The position numbers and the translations under genes were made by a program. Below the pieces are notes generated by a model that was not told the origin of the DNA, searched no databases, and saw only the letters and a program-made list of their open reading frames with translations. Shown here piece by piece: positions 35,787 to 45,470 of a DNA stretch of 64,000 nt. Numbering within the stretch: position 1 is the first letter of the stretch; each line of letters opens with the position of its first letter. The DNA is from Methylobacterium isbiliense (GTDB lineage Bacteria > Pseudomonadota > Alphaproteobacteria > Rhizobiales > Beijerinckiaceae). The stretch is taken from the NCBI RefSeq assembly GCF_022179325.1, contig NZ_BPQQ01000040.1, forward strand, positions 1-64,000, in the 5' to 3' direction.

Positions 35787-35886
35787 CCGGCGCCCGGGCC
35801 GGCGCGGCCGATCCGGGCCGACCGGTCCCCCGACGGACGCACGCCCCGTTGCCCGCACCGCGTCGGCGGCCGAAGGCCGCGTGCCG

Positions 35887-37413
35887 TCAGGGCGAGGCGG
35901 AGGCCACGCGCCCCGGCAGCAGCCGCCGGACGAGGCGCCGGCCGATCTCGGACAGGGGCCCCCAGACGAGGAGCAGCAGGCCGAGGATCATCAGCGTCGA
36001 GACGAGCCCGTTCGAGAAGAACACCGACAGGTCGCCGCCTGAGCCGAGCAGCGCCTGCCGGAAGGCGTCCTCGGCGCGATCGCCGAGCACCAGCGCCAGC
36101 ACCAGCGGGGCGAGGGGGTAGTCGAGCTTCTTGAACACGTAGCCGACGACGCCGAAGACCAGCATCAGCCAGATGTCGAAGCGGGAGGATTCCACCGTGT
36201 AGGCGCCGATGGCGCAGACGACGAGGATCAGCGGCGCCACCAGCGCGAAGGGGATGCGCATGATCGCGGCGAAGACCGGCACGGTGGCGAGCACGATCAG
36301 CAGGCCCGCGACGTTGCCGAGATACATCGAGGCGATCAGGCCCCAGACGAACTCCTTCTGCTCCACGAACAGCAGCGGGCCGGGCTGCAGGCCCCAGATC
36401 ATCAGGCCGCCGAGCAGGACCGCGGCGGTGGCCGAGCCCGGGATGCCGAGCGCCAGCATCGGCAGCAGCGCCGAGGTGCCGGCGGCGTGCGCGGCGGTCT
36501 CGGGGGCGAGCACGCCCGCGACCTCGCCCTTGCCGAACCGCTCGGGGTCGCGCGCGAAGCGCTTGGCGAGGCCGTAGCCCATGAAGGAGGCGGCGATCGC
36601 CCCGCCCGGGGTCACGCCCATCCACATCCCCACCACCGAGGAGCGCACCAGCGTGGCCCAGTGGCGCGGCAGGGCCGCCCAGGTGCGCAGCACCACCGCG
36701 AGGTCGATCGCCGCCCGCTTGCCCTTGAAGTGCAGCCCCTCCTCGATAGTGAGCAGGATCTCCGACACCCCGAACAGGCCGATCACCACCACGAGGAAGT
36801 CGAAGCCCTTCATCAGCTCGCTCGCCCCGAAGGTCAGGCGCAGGTCGCCCGAGATCGTGTCGAGGCCGACCGCCGCGAGCAGGAAGCCGAGCGCCAGCGA
36901 GGCGACGATCTTGGCCTTGTTCTCCTTGCCCATGCCGATGAAGGAACAGAAGGTGAGGAAGAAGACGCCGAAGAACTCGGCCGGGCCGAAGCGCAGGGCG
37001 AAGCGGGCGACGAGCGGCGCCACGAAGGTGATCAGCACCACGCCGGCGAGCGCGCCGATGAACGAGGCCGTGAAGGCGGCCGTCAGCGCCTCGCCCGCCC
37101 GGCCCTGCTGGGCCATCGGGTAGCCGTCGAAGGTGGTCGCTACCGACCACGCCTCGCCCGGGATGTTGAACAGGATCGACGTGATCGCGCCGCCGAACAG
37201 CGCCCCCCAGTAGATCGACGACAGCAGGATGATCGCCGAGGTCGGATCCATGCCGAAGGTGAGCGGCAGCAGGATGGCGACGCCGTTGGGGCCGCCCAGG
37301 CCCGGCAGCACGCCGACCACGATGCCGAGCAGCACGCCGATGATCATGAAGGCGACGTTGTGCCAGGTCAGCGCGATCTGGAAGCCCAGGAGCAGCTGGT
37401 TGAGATTGTCCAT
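35887..37413 (-). CDS. tctA: Tripartite tricarboxylate transporter large membrane subunit (TctA)
   Basis: 508 residues, about 11-12 membrane segments. The family signatures are present: GVLPGLGGPNGVAILLPLTF near the N-terminus, SIYWGALFGGAITSILFNIP, and GVTPGGAIAASFMGYGLAKR plus LGIPGSATAAVLLGGLM in the repeated half. With TctB it uses an ion gradient to import the acid bound by TctC. Nineteen bases after tctB. Convergent with the dehydrogenase gene at 32877. Confidence 0.93.
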   Translation of the reverse strand: MDNLNQLLLGFQIALTWHNVAFMIIGVLLGIVVGVLPGLGGPNGVAILLPLTFGMDPTSAIILLSSIYWGALFGGAITSILFNIPGEAWSVATTFDGYPMAQQGRAGEALTAAFTASFIGALAGVVLITFVAPLVARFALRFGPAEFFGVFFLTFCSFIGMGKENKAKIVASLALGFLLAAVGLDTISGDLRLTFGASELMKGFDFLVVVIGLFGVSEILLTIEEGLHFKGKRAAIDLAVVLRTWAALPRHWATLVRSSVVGMWMGVTPGGAIAASFMGYGLAKRFARDPERFGKGEVAGVLAPETAAHAAGTSALLPMLALGIPGSATAAVLLGGLMIWGLQPGPLLFVEQKEFVWGLIASMYLGNVAGLLIVLATVPVFAAIMRIPFALVAPLILVVCAIGAYTVESSRFDIWLMLVFGVVGYVFKKLDYPLAPLVLALVLGDRAEDAFRQALLGSGGDLSVFFSNGLVSTLMILGLLLLVWGPLSEIGRRLVRRLLPGRVASASP

Positions 37414-37432
37414 CGCGGATCCTTCCGGGGCT

Positions 37433-37930
37433 TCAGTAGCCGAGCGCGGCCTCGAGCGGCCCCTTGGGCAGGGGAACCCGGAACTGCAGTTCGAACACCC
37501 AGAAGACGACGAGCGGCACCAGCAATGCGGCGAGCGCCGTCTGCCACCAGCGGAAATCTCCCAGCGTCAGCATGAACCCGGCCATGAAGGCGGCCGAGGC
37601 GAGGTAGATGCCCAGATACGCGATGGCCAGCACGTAGAGGGCGAGGGGCACGAAGACCCGGGCCACGAGGCGCAGCTGGCCGTAGGTGACGAACACGCTC
37701 TCCTCGCGGCGCAGCGCGCTCACCAGCGTGGCGAGCGCCGCGGCGGCCAGGATCCAGCCGACGCGCGCCGGGAAGAAGCCGTTCTCCGGCCCGCCGTCCC
37801 AGCCGGCGCCGCGGCCGTAGGAATCCCACAGGGTCAGCGCCGCGACGCCCAAGAGCAGGAGCGAGACGAGGCATTCGACGAGACGGCGCGAGACGCCGCG
37901 CTCGTCGGCCGGAGGGGAAGCGTCGATCAT
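37433..37930 (-). CDS. tctB: Tripartite tricarboxylate transporter small membrane subunit (TctB)
   Basis: 165 residues, four membrane segments (for example VECLVSLLLLGVAALTLWDS and VFVPLALYVLAIAYLGIYLA). The motif NGFFPARVGWILAA is typical of TctB. Start set at the ATG at 37930, giving the usual length; an upstream extension is Arg/Pro-rich and non-homologous. Confidence 0.88.
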   Translation of the reverse strand: MIDASPPADERGVSRRLVECLVSLLLLGVAALTLWDSYGRGAGWDGGPENGFFPARVGWILAAAALATLVSALRREESVFVTYGQLRLVARVFVPLALYVLAIAYLGIYLASAAFMAGFMLTLGDFRWWQTALAALLVPLVVFWVFELQFRVPLPKGPLEAALGY

Positions 37931-38071
37931 CCGTATCCTTTCGTGCCGCCGGAGACCCGGTCCCCGGCGGGACCCGCCCGGCGCGGGCCGCATGCCGGGG
38001 TATCGAGGCGGCCGCCCGGTTCCGTTCCCGACCGGCCGCCGGGTCATCGCCCCGACGTCCGACCGTCGGGC

Positions 38072-39052
38072 TCATTGCGTGGCGATGAAGCCCGCCTTGC
38101 CCATCAGTTCCTTGTGCTTGCGCTCGTCCTCGGTGAGGAAGTCGACGAAGGCCTGGCCCGAGCGGAAGTCGGGCACCAGCGCGTTGCGTTCCAGATAGGC
38201 CTTCCACTCCGGCGTCTCCGTGACCTTCCGGAAGAGGTCGACGTAGAACGCCTGCTGCTCCGGCGTGACCTTGCCGGGCATGAACATCCCGCGCAGCATC
38301 TCGTAGGTGACGTCGAGGCCCTGCGACGGGCAGGTCGGGATATCGGCCCAGCTCATGTCCGCCGTCACCTTCTGGGTGTAGGCGAGCGGCTTCTTCGAGA
38401 AGACGCAGAGCGGCCGCGTCGCGCCGGAGCGCCAGTTGGCGACCTCCTCGGCCGGGTTGTTCATGTTGGCGTCGATGTGCCCGCCCGCGAGCTGGACCGA
38501 GGAGGGGCCGCCGCCCTGGTAGGGCACGTAGGTGATCTTGACCCCCGCGCTCTGCTCCATCGTCACGGAGATCAGGTGGTCCTCGCGCTTCGAGCCGTTG
38601 CCGCCCGTCTTGAGGGGCGGGGCCGCGGTCCGGGCGGCGTCGATGAAGTCCTTGGCGGTCTTGTACGGCTTGGCGGCGTTCACCCAGAGCAGGAAGGCGT
38701 CCTGGGCCATCATCGCCACGGGCGTGAAGTCCCGCCAGCTCACCGGGAGCTTGGTGGCGAGCGGGGTCATGTAGATGCCGCTCGACGTGGTGATCAGCTT
38801 GTGCGGATCGCCCGCCGACTTCTGGATGTCGAGCATCGCCTCGCCGCCGGCGGCGGCGGGCTTGTTCACGATGATGATCGGCTGCTTGGCGAGTTCGTTC
38901 TTCTGGATCGCTCCCTGGATGGTGCGGGCCATCTGGTCCGACGAGCCGCCGGGCGGGAACGGGACGATAATCTCGATCGGTTTCGTCGGCTCCCAGGCGT
39001 GGGCGGAGGCGAGGGGCAGCACCGCGACCGCGGCCGCAACAAGGGCTCTCAT
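38072..39052 (-). CDS. tctC: Tripartite tricarboxylate transporter periplasmic binding protein (TctC/Bug family)
   Basis: 326 residues. Signal peptide MRALVAAAVAVLPLASAHAW, then the Bug-family start PIEIIVPFPPGGSSDQMART, VNKPAAAGGEAML and VPYQGGGPSSVQLAGGHIDA. Captures a carboxylate in the periplasm for TctAB. AGAGGAG precedes the ATG. First gene of the tct operon (141 bases ahead of tctB), divergent from the sulfonate operon. Ligand not predictable. Confidence 0.9.
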   Translation of the reverse strand: MRALVAAAVAVLPLASAHAWEPTKPIEIIVPFPPGGSSDQMARTIQGAIQKNELAKQPIIIVNKPAAAGGEAMLDIQKSAGDPHKLITTSSGIYMTPLATKLPVSWRDFTPVAMMAQDAFLLWVNAAKPYKTAKDFIDAARTAAPPLKTGGNGSKREDHLISVTMEQSAGVKITYVPYQGGGPSSVQLAGGHIDANMNNPAEEVANWRSGATRPLCVFSKKPLAYTQKVTADMSWADIPTCPSQGLDVTYEMLRGMFMPGKVTPEQQAFYVDLFRKVTETPEWKAYLERNALVPDFRSGQAFVDFLTEDERKHKELMGKAGFIATQ

Positions 39053-39193
39053 GGCGTCTCCTCTCGATCTGCTCTTGTCGGCACGATCGGATGAATCTTG
39101 GAGGATGTGCCCGGGGCGCGCAAGCGACCGATCCCGGGCCATTGGAATGAGGCGAGGAGGCCCGACCCGCGACGACCGGCGCCGTGCGCGCCA

Positions 39194-39246
39194 GCGGCAG
39201 AGGGCGGGCGCCCGGGCCCGGAGGCGTCGCGCCCGCCCTCTGCCGC
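39194..39246. repeat. Perfect 18-bp inverted repeat
   Basis: Arms GCGGCAGAGGGCGGGCGC (39194-39211) and GCGCCCGCCCTCTGCCGC (39229-39246) with a 17-base loop that itself contains CCGGGCCCGG. It lies between two divergent genes, so it is not a terminator of either. No poly-T follows. Confidence 0.85.
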
Positions 39247-39420
39247 AGGGCTGCCGGCAATCGTTCGCTAAAACAAACCCACATCGCGTCGGGCCGAGAA
39301 GCAGTCCCGGGTCCGCGCCTGCGTTGCGCGGTGCCAATGCCACGATCAGGCCAGCCGCCGCCGAAAAGAATGGGATTCTGCCCGCTTACGGCTCGACCAG
39401 GATGATCGTCTCCGCCGTGT

Positions 39421-39438
39421 CGTTCTTTTGATAGAACG
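39421..39438 (+). promoter_or_regulatory. Operator-like dyad upstream of the sulfonate operon
   Basis: CGTTCT-N6-AGAACG, perfect six-base arms, 102 bases before the first gene of the sulfonate operon. Placement suits an activator site (CysB/Cbl/SsuR-type LysR proteins control such operons in other bacteria). No such regulator is encoded in the window. Confidence 0.4.
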
Positions 39439-39539
39439 TTTCATTGACCCGCTCCGGGTTCTGCAACAGCATTTCCGAACACGGGCGCCGGCCGCCGAGC
39501 GGCGGCCGCACCCCTCCGGAACCAGCAGCGGAACCCTCC

Positions 39540-40124
39540 ATGACGCGCCTCAGACTCGTCGGCTTCAGCGCGAACCTGCAGCGGCCCTCCAAGACCCGCG
39601 CCCTCGTGGAGGCCATCGCCGAGGAGACCGCCGCGCGGCTGCCCGTGGAGGTGCGCCTCTTCGACGTGGTGGATGCCGGGCCGGGGCTCGGCGCCGCCTG
39701 GGCGCGGGCGGACCTGCCCCTGCCGGCCCGCCGCATCGTCGAGGCGATCGAGGAGGCGGACGGGCTCATTGTCGGCTCCCCGGTCTACAAGGGCGCCTAT
39801 ACGGGCCTGTTCAAGCACCTGTTCGACTTCGTCGAGCCGGGGGCGCTGGTGAACCGGCCGGTGGCGCTCGCCGCGACCGGGGGCGGGCCGCGCCACGCGC
39901 TGGTGGTCGAGCACGCGCTGCGGCCGCTGTTCGGCTTCTTCTCGGCACTCGCGGTGCCGAGCGCGGTCTATGCCTCGGACGCGGATTTCCAGGACGGCGT
40001 GCTCGCGGCGCCGGCGATCCGCGCCCGGGTCGCCGAGGCGGCCGACCAGCTCGCCGGCCTGCTCGGACACGGCGCCGGCCTCCGGGAGCAGCCCGTCGCC
40101 CGTGCGGCCGGGGCCGGCCGATGA
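39540..40124 (+). CDS. ssuE: NAD(P)H-dependent FMN reductase (SsuE/MsuE-like)
   Basis: 194 residues, flavodoxin-like fold. RLRLVGFSANLQRPSKTRAL holds the phosphate-binding loop, and GLIVGSPVYKGAYTGLFKHL the flavin-site motif typical of SsuE/MsuE; the LAATGGGPRHAL segment follows. Supplies FMNH2 to the monooxygenase encoded last in the operon. Its stop overlaps the start of the binding-protein gene by four bases (ATGA). Confidence 0.88.
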   Translation: MTRLRLVGFSANLQRPSKTRALVEAIAEETAARLPVEVRLFDVVDAGPGLGAAWARADLPLPARRIVEAIEEADGLIVGSPVYKGAYTGLFKHLFDFVEPGALVNRPVALAATGGGPRHALVVEHALRPLFGFFSALAVPSAVYASDADFQDGVLAAPAIRARVAEAADQLAGLLGHGAGLREQPVARAAGAGR

Positions 40125-41065
40125 TCAGCCGCCGCAGCCTCGTCGCCGCCGCACTGGCGGCGCCGGTCCTGCCGCTCTCCGCCGCCGCATCCGGTCTCCT
40201 GCGGATCGGCTACCAGAAGAACGGTATCCTGGTCGTCGCCAAGCAGCAGGCCGCGATCGAGGCGCGCCTGAAGCCGCTCGGCGTCGCGGTGAGGTGGGTG
40301 GAGTTCTCGTTCGGCCCGCCGCTCCTCGAAGCGCTGGGCCTCGGCAGCATCGATCTCGGCCAGACCGGCGACGCGCCGCCGATCTTCGCGCAGGCGGCGG
40401 GTGCGAACCTCGTCTACGCGGCGTCCCAGGAGGCGGCCGGCTCGGGCGCGGCGATCCTGCTGCCGAAGGGATCGGCCATCCGCAGCCTCGCCGACCTCAA
40501 GGGCAAGCGCGTCGCCTTCGCCAAGGGGTCGAGCGCGCACAACCTCACGGTGGCGGCGCTGGAGAAGGCGGGCCTGACCTACCGGGACATCGAGCCCGTC
40601 ACCCTCGCGCCCGCCGATGCCGCGGCCGCCTTCGCCCGCGGCAGCATCGACGCCTGGACGATCTGGGACCCGTACTTCGCGATGGCGGAGGTCGGGGAGG
40701 GGGTGCGCATCCTGACGCTCGCCACCGAGATCGCGCGCCAGAACAGCTACCTGCTCGCCAACCGGGGCTTCGCCGAGGCGAACGCGCCCGTCCTCATCGC
40801 GGCGCTCGACGCGCTCGCAGACGTCGCCCGCTGGTGCGGGGAGAACCGCGGCGAGGTCGCCGCGCTCCTGTCGCAGGGCACCGGCGTGCCGCTGCCCGCC
40901 ACGCGCCGGGCGGTGGACCGGGCCGAGTACGTCATCGGGCCGGTGACGCCCGCGATCATCGCCGAGCAGCAGCGCGTCGCCGACCGCTTCCACGCCCTCG
41001 GCCTGATCCCGCGGCCGATCCGCATCGCCGACGCGGTCTGGGCGCCCCCGATCCGGAACGGATGA
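40121..41065 (+). CDS. ssuA: Aliphatic sulfonate ABC transporter binding protein (SsuA-like)
   Basis: 314 residues. The N-terminus [20 protein letters not shown] is a Tat-like or Sec signal. Then [40 protein letters not shown] and [11 protein letters not shown], which are SsuA/TauA-type landmarks. Binds alkanesulfonates in the periplasm. Four-base overlaps with both neighbours show tight translational coupling. Confidence 0.9.
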   Translation: MISRRSLVAAALAAPVLPLSAAASGLLRIGYQKNGILVVAKQQAAIEARLKPLGVAVRWVEFSFGPPLLEALGLGSIDLGQTGDAPPIFAQAAGANLVYAASQEAAGSGAAILLPKGSAIRSLADLKGKRVAFAKGSSAHNLTVAALEKAGLTYRDIEPVTLAPADAAAAFARGSIDAWTIWDPYFAMAEVGEGVRILTLATEIARQNSYLLANRGFAEANAPVLIAALDALADVARWCGENRGEVAALLSQGTGVPLPATRRAVDRAEYVIGPVTPAIIAEQQRVADRFHALGLIPRPIRIADAVWAPPIRNG

Positions 41066-41895
41066 GGTCCCGCATGTCCACCTCCCCCGCCCGCGCCTCC
41101 GCGCGCCTCTCGCCCCAATCCGGCCGCTGGCCCGGCGCGCGGGCGCGCCTGCTGCCCTGGCTGCTCCCGGCCGCGGTGCTGACCGGCTGGCAGGCGGCGA
41201 GCAGCGCCGGCCTCGTCTCGACCCGGTTCATGCCCGCGCCCCTCGACGTGCTCGCGGCGGGCTGGCGGCTCGCCGGCACCGGCGAATTGTGGACCAATCT
41301 CGGCGTGAGCTTCCTGCGGGCCGCGACGGGGTTCCTGATCGGCGGCGGCATCGGCTTCCTGCTCGGCCTCGCCAACGGCCTGTCGCGCCTCTCCGAGGGG
41401 CTCACCGACACCACCGTGCAGATGATCCGCAACATCCCCCACCTGTCGCTGATCCCGCTGGTGATCCTGTGGTTCGGCATCGGCGAGGAGGCCAAGCTCT
41501 TCCTCGTCGCGCTCGGCGTGTTCTTCCCGATCTATGCCAACACCCTGCACGGCATCCGCTCGGTGGATCCGCAGCTCATCGAGATGGGCCGGGTCTACGG
41601 CCTGTCGCGCGCGACGCTGTTCCGGCGCGTGGTCCTGCCCGGCGCGTTGCCGTCCGTCTTCGTCGGGCTGCGCTACGCGCTCGGCATCATGTGGCTCACC
41701 CTCATCGTCGCCGAGACGATCTCGGCCTCCTCGGGCCTCGGCTACATGGCCATGCAGGCGCGCGAGTTCATGCTGGTCGACGTCGTGGTGCTGGCCATCG
41801 TGATCTATGCCGGCCTCGGCAAGGTCGCGGACGCGCTCACGCGGCAGCTCGAACGCGCCTGCCTCGCCTGGAACCCGGCCTACCGCGCGGCCTGA
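41062..41895 (+). CDS. ssuC: Aliphatic sulfonate ABC transporter permease (SsuC-like)
   Basis: 277 residues, about six membrane segments. [20 protein letters not shown] and the EAA-type coupling loop ([20 protein letters not shown]) are clear. The first ATG (41062) overlaps the ssuA stop by four bases; a second at 41074 is also usable. Forms the homodimeric channel powered by the SsuB ATPase downstream. Confidence 0.9.
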   Translation: MRSRMSTSPARASARLSPQSGRWPGARARLLPWLLPAAVLTGWQAASSAGLVSTRFMPAPLDVLAAGWRLAGTGELWTNLGVSFLRAATGFLIGGGIGFLLGLANGLSRLSEGLTDTTVQMIRNIPHLSLIPLVILWFGIGEEAKLFLVALGVFFPIYANTLHGIRSVDPQLIEMGRVYGLSRATLFRRVVLPGALPSVFVGLRYALGIMWLTLIVAETISASSGLGYMAMQAREFMLVDVVVLAIVIYAGLGKVADALTRQLERACLAWNPAYRAA

Positions 41896-41936
41896 CCGCC
41901 GCGCCCGTCCCGCCCCCTCGCCGAGACCCTCCCCGC

Positions 41937-42779
41937 ATGATCGCCAGCACGCTGCGCCGCCTCGACCCGACGTCCCTCCCCGCGGCCGCCTCCCGCCGCA
42001 CCGCGCCGCCCGCCGCGTCCGGCCCCGGGACGGGGCTCGCCGTGACCCTGCGCGGCCTGTCGAAGGACTTCGACGGCACCCCGGTGATCCGGGGCGTCGA
42101 CCTGCACGTGCCGGCGGGCCAGTTCGTCGCCGTGGTGGGCCGCTCGGGCTGCGGCAAGAGCACCCTGCTGCGCCTCGTCATGGACCTGGAGACGCCGAGC
42201 GGCGGCCGCATCGGCCTCGATGCGGCGCGCGCGGGCAGCCCCACGCGCCGGATCATGTTCCAGGAACCGCGCCTGCTGCCCTGGGCGCGGGTGATCGACA
42301 ACGTCGCGGTCGGGCTCGGCGAGGAGGGCACGGCGCGGGCGCGGCAGGAGCGGGCGCGGGCGGCGCTCGCCGAGGTCGGGCTCGCCGACAAGGCGGACCA
42401 GTGGCCCGCCACCCTGTCGGGCGGCCAGCGCCAGCGCGTCGCCCTCGCCCGCGCGCTGGTGAGCGGCCCGGGGCTCCTGGCCCTCGACGAGCCGCTCGGC
42501 GCCCTCGACGCGCTCACCCGCATCGGCATGCAGGACCTGATCGAGCGGATCTGGCGCGCGCAGGGCTTCACGGCGCTCCTCGTCACCCACGACGTCGCCG
42601 AGGCGGTGGCGCTCGCCGACCGCATCCTCCTGATCGAGGACGGCGGCATCGCCCTCGACCTGCGCGTCGAGGTGCCCCGGCCCCGGCGGCGGGGCGATCC
42701 CGACCTCGCCGCCCTGGAGGGCCGCATCCTCGACCACCTGCTCGGCGAGCGCGCCGCTCTCCCGGAGACAAGCCGATGA
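41937..42779 (+). CDS. ssuB: Aliphatic sulfonate ABC transporter ATPase (SsuB-like)
   Basis: 280 residues. Walker [11 protein letters not shown]-loop [10 protein letters not shown], signature LSGGQRQR, Walker [13 protein letters not shown], switch LVTHD. A Pro/Ala-rich leader of about 30 residues precedes the domain. It lies 41 bases after ssuC, the only gap in the operon, and overlaps ssuD by four bases. Confidence 0.92.
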   Translation: MIASTLRRLDPTSLPAAASRRTAPPAASGPGTGLAVTLRGLSKDFDGTPVIRGVDLHVPAGQFVAVVGRSGCGKSTLLRLVMDLETPSGGRIGLDAARAGSPTRRIMFQEPRLLPWARVIDNVAVGLGEEGTARARQERARAALAEVGLADKADQWPATLSGGQRQRVALARALVSGPGLLALDEPLGALDALTRIGMQDLIERIWRAQGFTALLVTHDVAEAVALADRILLIEDGGIALDLRVEVPRPRRRGDPDLAALEGRILDHLLGERAALPETSR

Positions 42780-43939
42780 CCGCACAGACCGACGTCCTCT
42801 GGTTCCTGCCGACCCACGGCGACGGCCGCTACCTCGGCAGCCAGGACGGTGCCCGCGAGGTCTCGCTCGCCTACCTGCGCCAGATCGCGCAGGCGGCGGA
42901 CGATCTCGGCTATTACGGCGTGCTCCTGCCCACCGGCCGCTCCTGCGAGGATTCCTGGGTGGTGGCCTCGGCGCTGGCGCCGCTCACCCGGCGCCTGCGC
43001 TTCCTCGTCGCGGTGCGCCCCGGCCTGATGCAGCCGAGCGCCGCCGCCCGCATGGCCGCGACCCTCGACCGGATCTCGGACGGGCGGCTCCTCATCAACG
43101 TGGTGACGGGCGGCGATCCGGTGGAACTGCGCGGCGACGGCGTCTTCCTCGACCACGAGGCGCGCTATGCGGTGACGGACGAGTTCCTGCGCGTCTGGCG
43201 CGGCCTGATGGCGGGGGAGAGCGTCACCTTCGAGGGCCGGCACCTGCGCAGCGAGGACGGACGCCTGATCTTCCGGCCGGTGCAGGACCCCCATCCGCCG
43301 CTCTATTTCGGCGGCTCGTCGGAGCCAGGGATCGCGGTCGCGGCCGAGCATTGCGACGTCTACCTCACCTGGGGCGAGCCCCCCGCGCAGGTCGCCGACA
43401 AGCTCGCCCGCGCCCGGCGCGCGGCGGAGGCGAAGGGCAGGACCTTCTCGTTCGGCATCCGGCTGCACGTGATCGTGCGCGAGACGGAAGGCGCCGCCTG
43501 GGCGGCGGCGGACGCGCTGATCTCGCGCCTCGACGACGCCACCATCGCGCGGGCGCAGGAGACCCTGCGGCGGCAGGATTCGGTCGGCCAGAGCCGGATG
43601 ATGGCGCTGCACGGGGGCGACCGCAGCCGCCTCGTGGTGTCGCCGAACCTGTGGGCGGGCGTCGGCCTCGTGCGCGGGGGCGCCGGCACCGCGCTCGTCG
43701 GCTCGGCCGAGCAGGTGGCCGACCGGATGAAGGAGTACATCGATCTGGGCATCGACCGCTTCATCCTCTCGGGCTACCCGCACCTGGAGGAGGCCTACCG
43801 CTTCGCCGACCTCGTCTTCCCCAAGCTGCCGCTGCGGGCGACCACCGGCACCGCCCGGGGCCCGGCGCGCAACGACGGCCCCTTCGGCGAGGTGATGGCC
43901 AACGACATCGTGCCGGCCCGCCGCATCGCCGCCCACTGA
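42776..43939 (+). CDS. ssuD: FMNH2-dependent alkanesulfonate monooxygenase (SsuD)
   Basis: 387 residues, luciferase-like TIM barrel. [13 protein letters not shown] at the start, [34 protein letters not shown] and [20 protein letters not shown] match SsuD. Cleaves C1+ alkanesulfonates to aldehyde and sulfite using FMNH2 from the SsuE-like reductase. Last gene of the E-A-C-B-D operon (E. coli order is E-A-D-C-B). Confidence 0.93.
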   Translation: MTAQTDVLWFLPTHGDGRYLGSQDGAREVSLAYLRQIAQAADDLGYYGVLLPTGRSCEDSWVVASALAPLTRRLRFLVAVRPGLMQPSAAARMAATLDRISDGRLLINVVTGGDPVELRGDGVFLDHEARYAVTDEFLRVWRGLMAGESVTFEGRHLRSEDGRLIFRPVQDPHPPLYFGGSSEPGIAVAAEHCDVYLTWGEPPAQVADKLARARRAAEAKGRTFSFGIRLHVIVRETEGAAWAAADALISRLDDATIARAQETLRRQDSVGQSRMMALHGGDRSRLVVSPNLWAGVGLVRGGAGTALVGSAEQVADRMKEYIDLGIDRFILSGYPHLEEAYRFADLVFPKLPLRATTGTARGPARNDGPFGEVMANDIVPARRIAAH

Positions 43940-44033
43940 CGGGCACGGTTCGCCGCCTTGCCGGTCCCGGGGCGGGGTGCTAGGCGCCGGAGACGGGGGC
44001 GCCGCGCCGCCCCGTCAGCCGGATCCGAGACCC

Positions 44034-44648
44034 ATGCCCCACCGCCTGCACCGCGGCGACCTGCCCGACGACTACGTGGCGGGGCCGGCCATCGCGGTGG
44101 ACACCGAGACCCTCGGCCTCGAACCCCACCGCGACCGCCTCTGCGTGGTGCAGATCTCCCGCGGCGACGGCGAGGCCGACGTGGTGCAGATCCCCAAGGC
44201 CGGTCCCGAGCCGGTGGTGCTCAAGCGCGTCCTGGCCGATCCGGCCGTCACCAAGATCTTCCACTACGCCCGCTTCGACCTCGCGGTGCTCTCCCATCGG
44301 CTCGGCGTCATGCCGGGGCCGATCTACTGCACCAAGGTGGCCTCGCGGCTGGTGCGCACCTACACGGACCGCCACGGGCTCAAGGACCTCGTGCGCGAAC
44401 TCCTGGGCGTCGAGCTGTCGAAGCAGCAGCAATCCTCGGACTGGGGCGCCGACACGCTCACTCCGGCGCAGATCGACTACGCCGCCTCGGACGTGCTGCA
44501 CCTCCACGCCCTGCGCGCGCGCCTCGACGCGATGCTCGCCCGCGAGGAGCGCACCGAGATGGCGCAGGCCTGCTTCGCCTTCCTGCCGACCCGCGCGCGC
44601 CTCGACCTCCTCGGCTGGGACGAGGTGGACATCCTGGCCCATTCCTGA
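44034..44648 (+). CDS. Ribonuclease D-like 3'-5' exonuclease
   Basis: 204 residues, a single DEDDy exonuclease domain. Motif I AVDTETLGL, motif II HYARFDLAVL, motif III IDYAASDVLHLHAL with the catalytic Tyr and Asp. It lacks the HRDC domains of full RNase D, as is usual for the short alphaproteobacterial form found next to lptC. Acts on RNA 3' ends, probably in tRNA or structured RNA maturation. Confidence 0.9.
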   Translation: MPHRLHRGDLPDDYVAGPAIAVDTETLGLEPHRDRLCVVQISRGDGEADVVQIPKAGPEPVVLKRVLADPAVTKIFHYARFDLAVLSHRLGVMPGPIYCTKVASRLVRTYTDRHGLKDLVRELLGVELSKQQQSSDWGADTLTPAQIDYAASDVLHLHALRARLDAMLAREERTEMAQACFAFLPTRARLDLLGWDEVDILAHS

Positions 44649-44750
44649 GGTTTTCGCGCGGACGGCCACAACTTCGACACCGGCCCGCGGCATGCCCGGG
44701 ACCGGGCCGGCCTCTCCCGCGGCGGCATCCGAGCCGGAGCGCGTGCGCAG

Positions 44751-45470
44751 GTGGCCACCTCAGTCCTGGAACCGGTCGAGACCACGGGCCATCCGTCGCT
44801 GGATCCCCGGCGCCTGCGGGCGCACGGCCGGGCGCGGCGCCACAGCGCCCTGGTGCGTGCCCTGCGCGTGATGATTCCGGTCGGCTCGGCGGCGGCGGGC
44901 CTCGCCATCGTGATCGGTACCTACTTCAATCCCTTCGCGGATCTCGGCGTCTCGGTGAGCCTGGGCTCGATCGGCGTCTCCGGCTCCAAGGTGACGATGG
45001 AGAGCCCGCGCCTCGCGGGCTATCGCGGCAAGGACAACCGCCCCTACGAGGTGACCGCGAGGGCCGCGCTGCAGGACGTGCGCCGCCCCTTCGTGATCGA
45101 GCTGCAGAGCATGAAGGGCCGCATCCACACCGACGAGGCCGGCGGCCTCGCCCATCTGGAGGCGGCCAGCGGCGTGTTCGACACCCAGAAGGAATCGCTC
45201 GACCTCGCCCGGAGCATCCGGCTGTGGACCGACAAGGGCCAGGAGGCGCGCCTCTCCTCCGCCCAGGTCAACTTCAAGGCCGGGACCCTGACCTCGCGCG
45301 AGGCGGTCGCCGTCACGCTGCCGGACGGGACGATCCGGGCCGACGGGCTCGACGTCACCGACAACGGCAAGACCATCTCGTTCGTCGGCAACGTCAGGGC
45401 CGTGTTCGGCGGCGACACCGCCATGCCCCTGCGCACCTCCTCGGCGGAGGTCAGGGAGGACAAGCCGTGA
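44751..45470 (+). CDS. lptC: LPS export protein LptC
   Basis: 239 residues from a GTG. A charged N-terminus, one membrane anchor (about 42-62, VMIPVGSAAAGLAIVIGTYF), then the periplasmic LptC beta-jellyroll (VTMESPRLAGYRGKDNRPYE, LTSREAVAVTLPDGTIRADG). Hands lipopolysaccharide from LptBFG to LptA. Stop and lptA start overlap (GTGA). Confidence 0.88.
   Translation: MATSVLEPVETTGHPSLDPRRLRAHGRARRHSALVRALRVMIPVGSAAAGLAIVIGTYFNPFADLGVSVSLGSIGVSGSKVTMESPRLAGYRGKDNRPYEVTARAALQDVRRPFVIELQSMKGRIHTDEAGGLAHLEAASGVFDTQKESLDLARSIRLWTDKGQEARLSSAQVNFKAGTLTSREAVAVTLPDGTIRADGLDVTDNGKTISFVGNVRAVFGGDTAMPLRTSSAEVREDKP

Larger units (their letters stand above)
39053..39539. other. 487-base divergent intergenic region (tct / ssu)
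   Basis: Holds no credible gene. It contains the perfect 18-base hairpin at 39194-39246, an AT-richer stretch from about 39260 to 39290, and the operator-like dyad at 39421-39438. Promoters for both divergent operons must lie here, but no single strong -35/-10 pair stands out. Confidence 0.5.
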
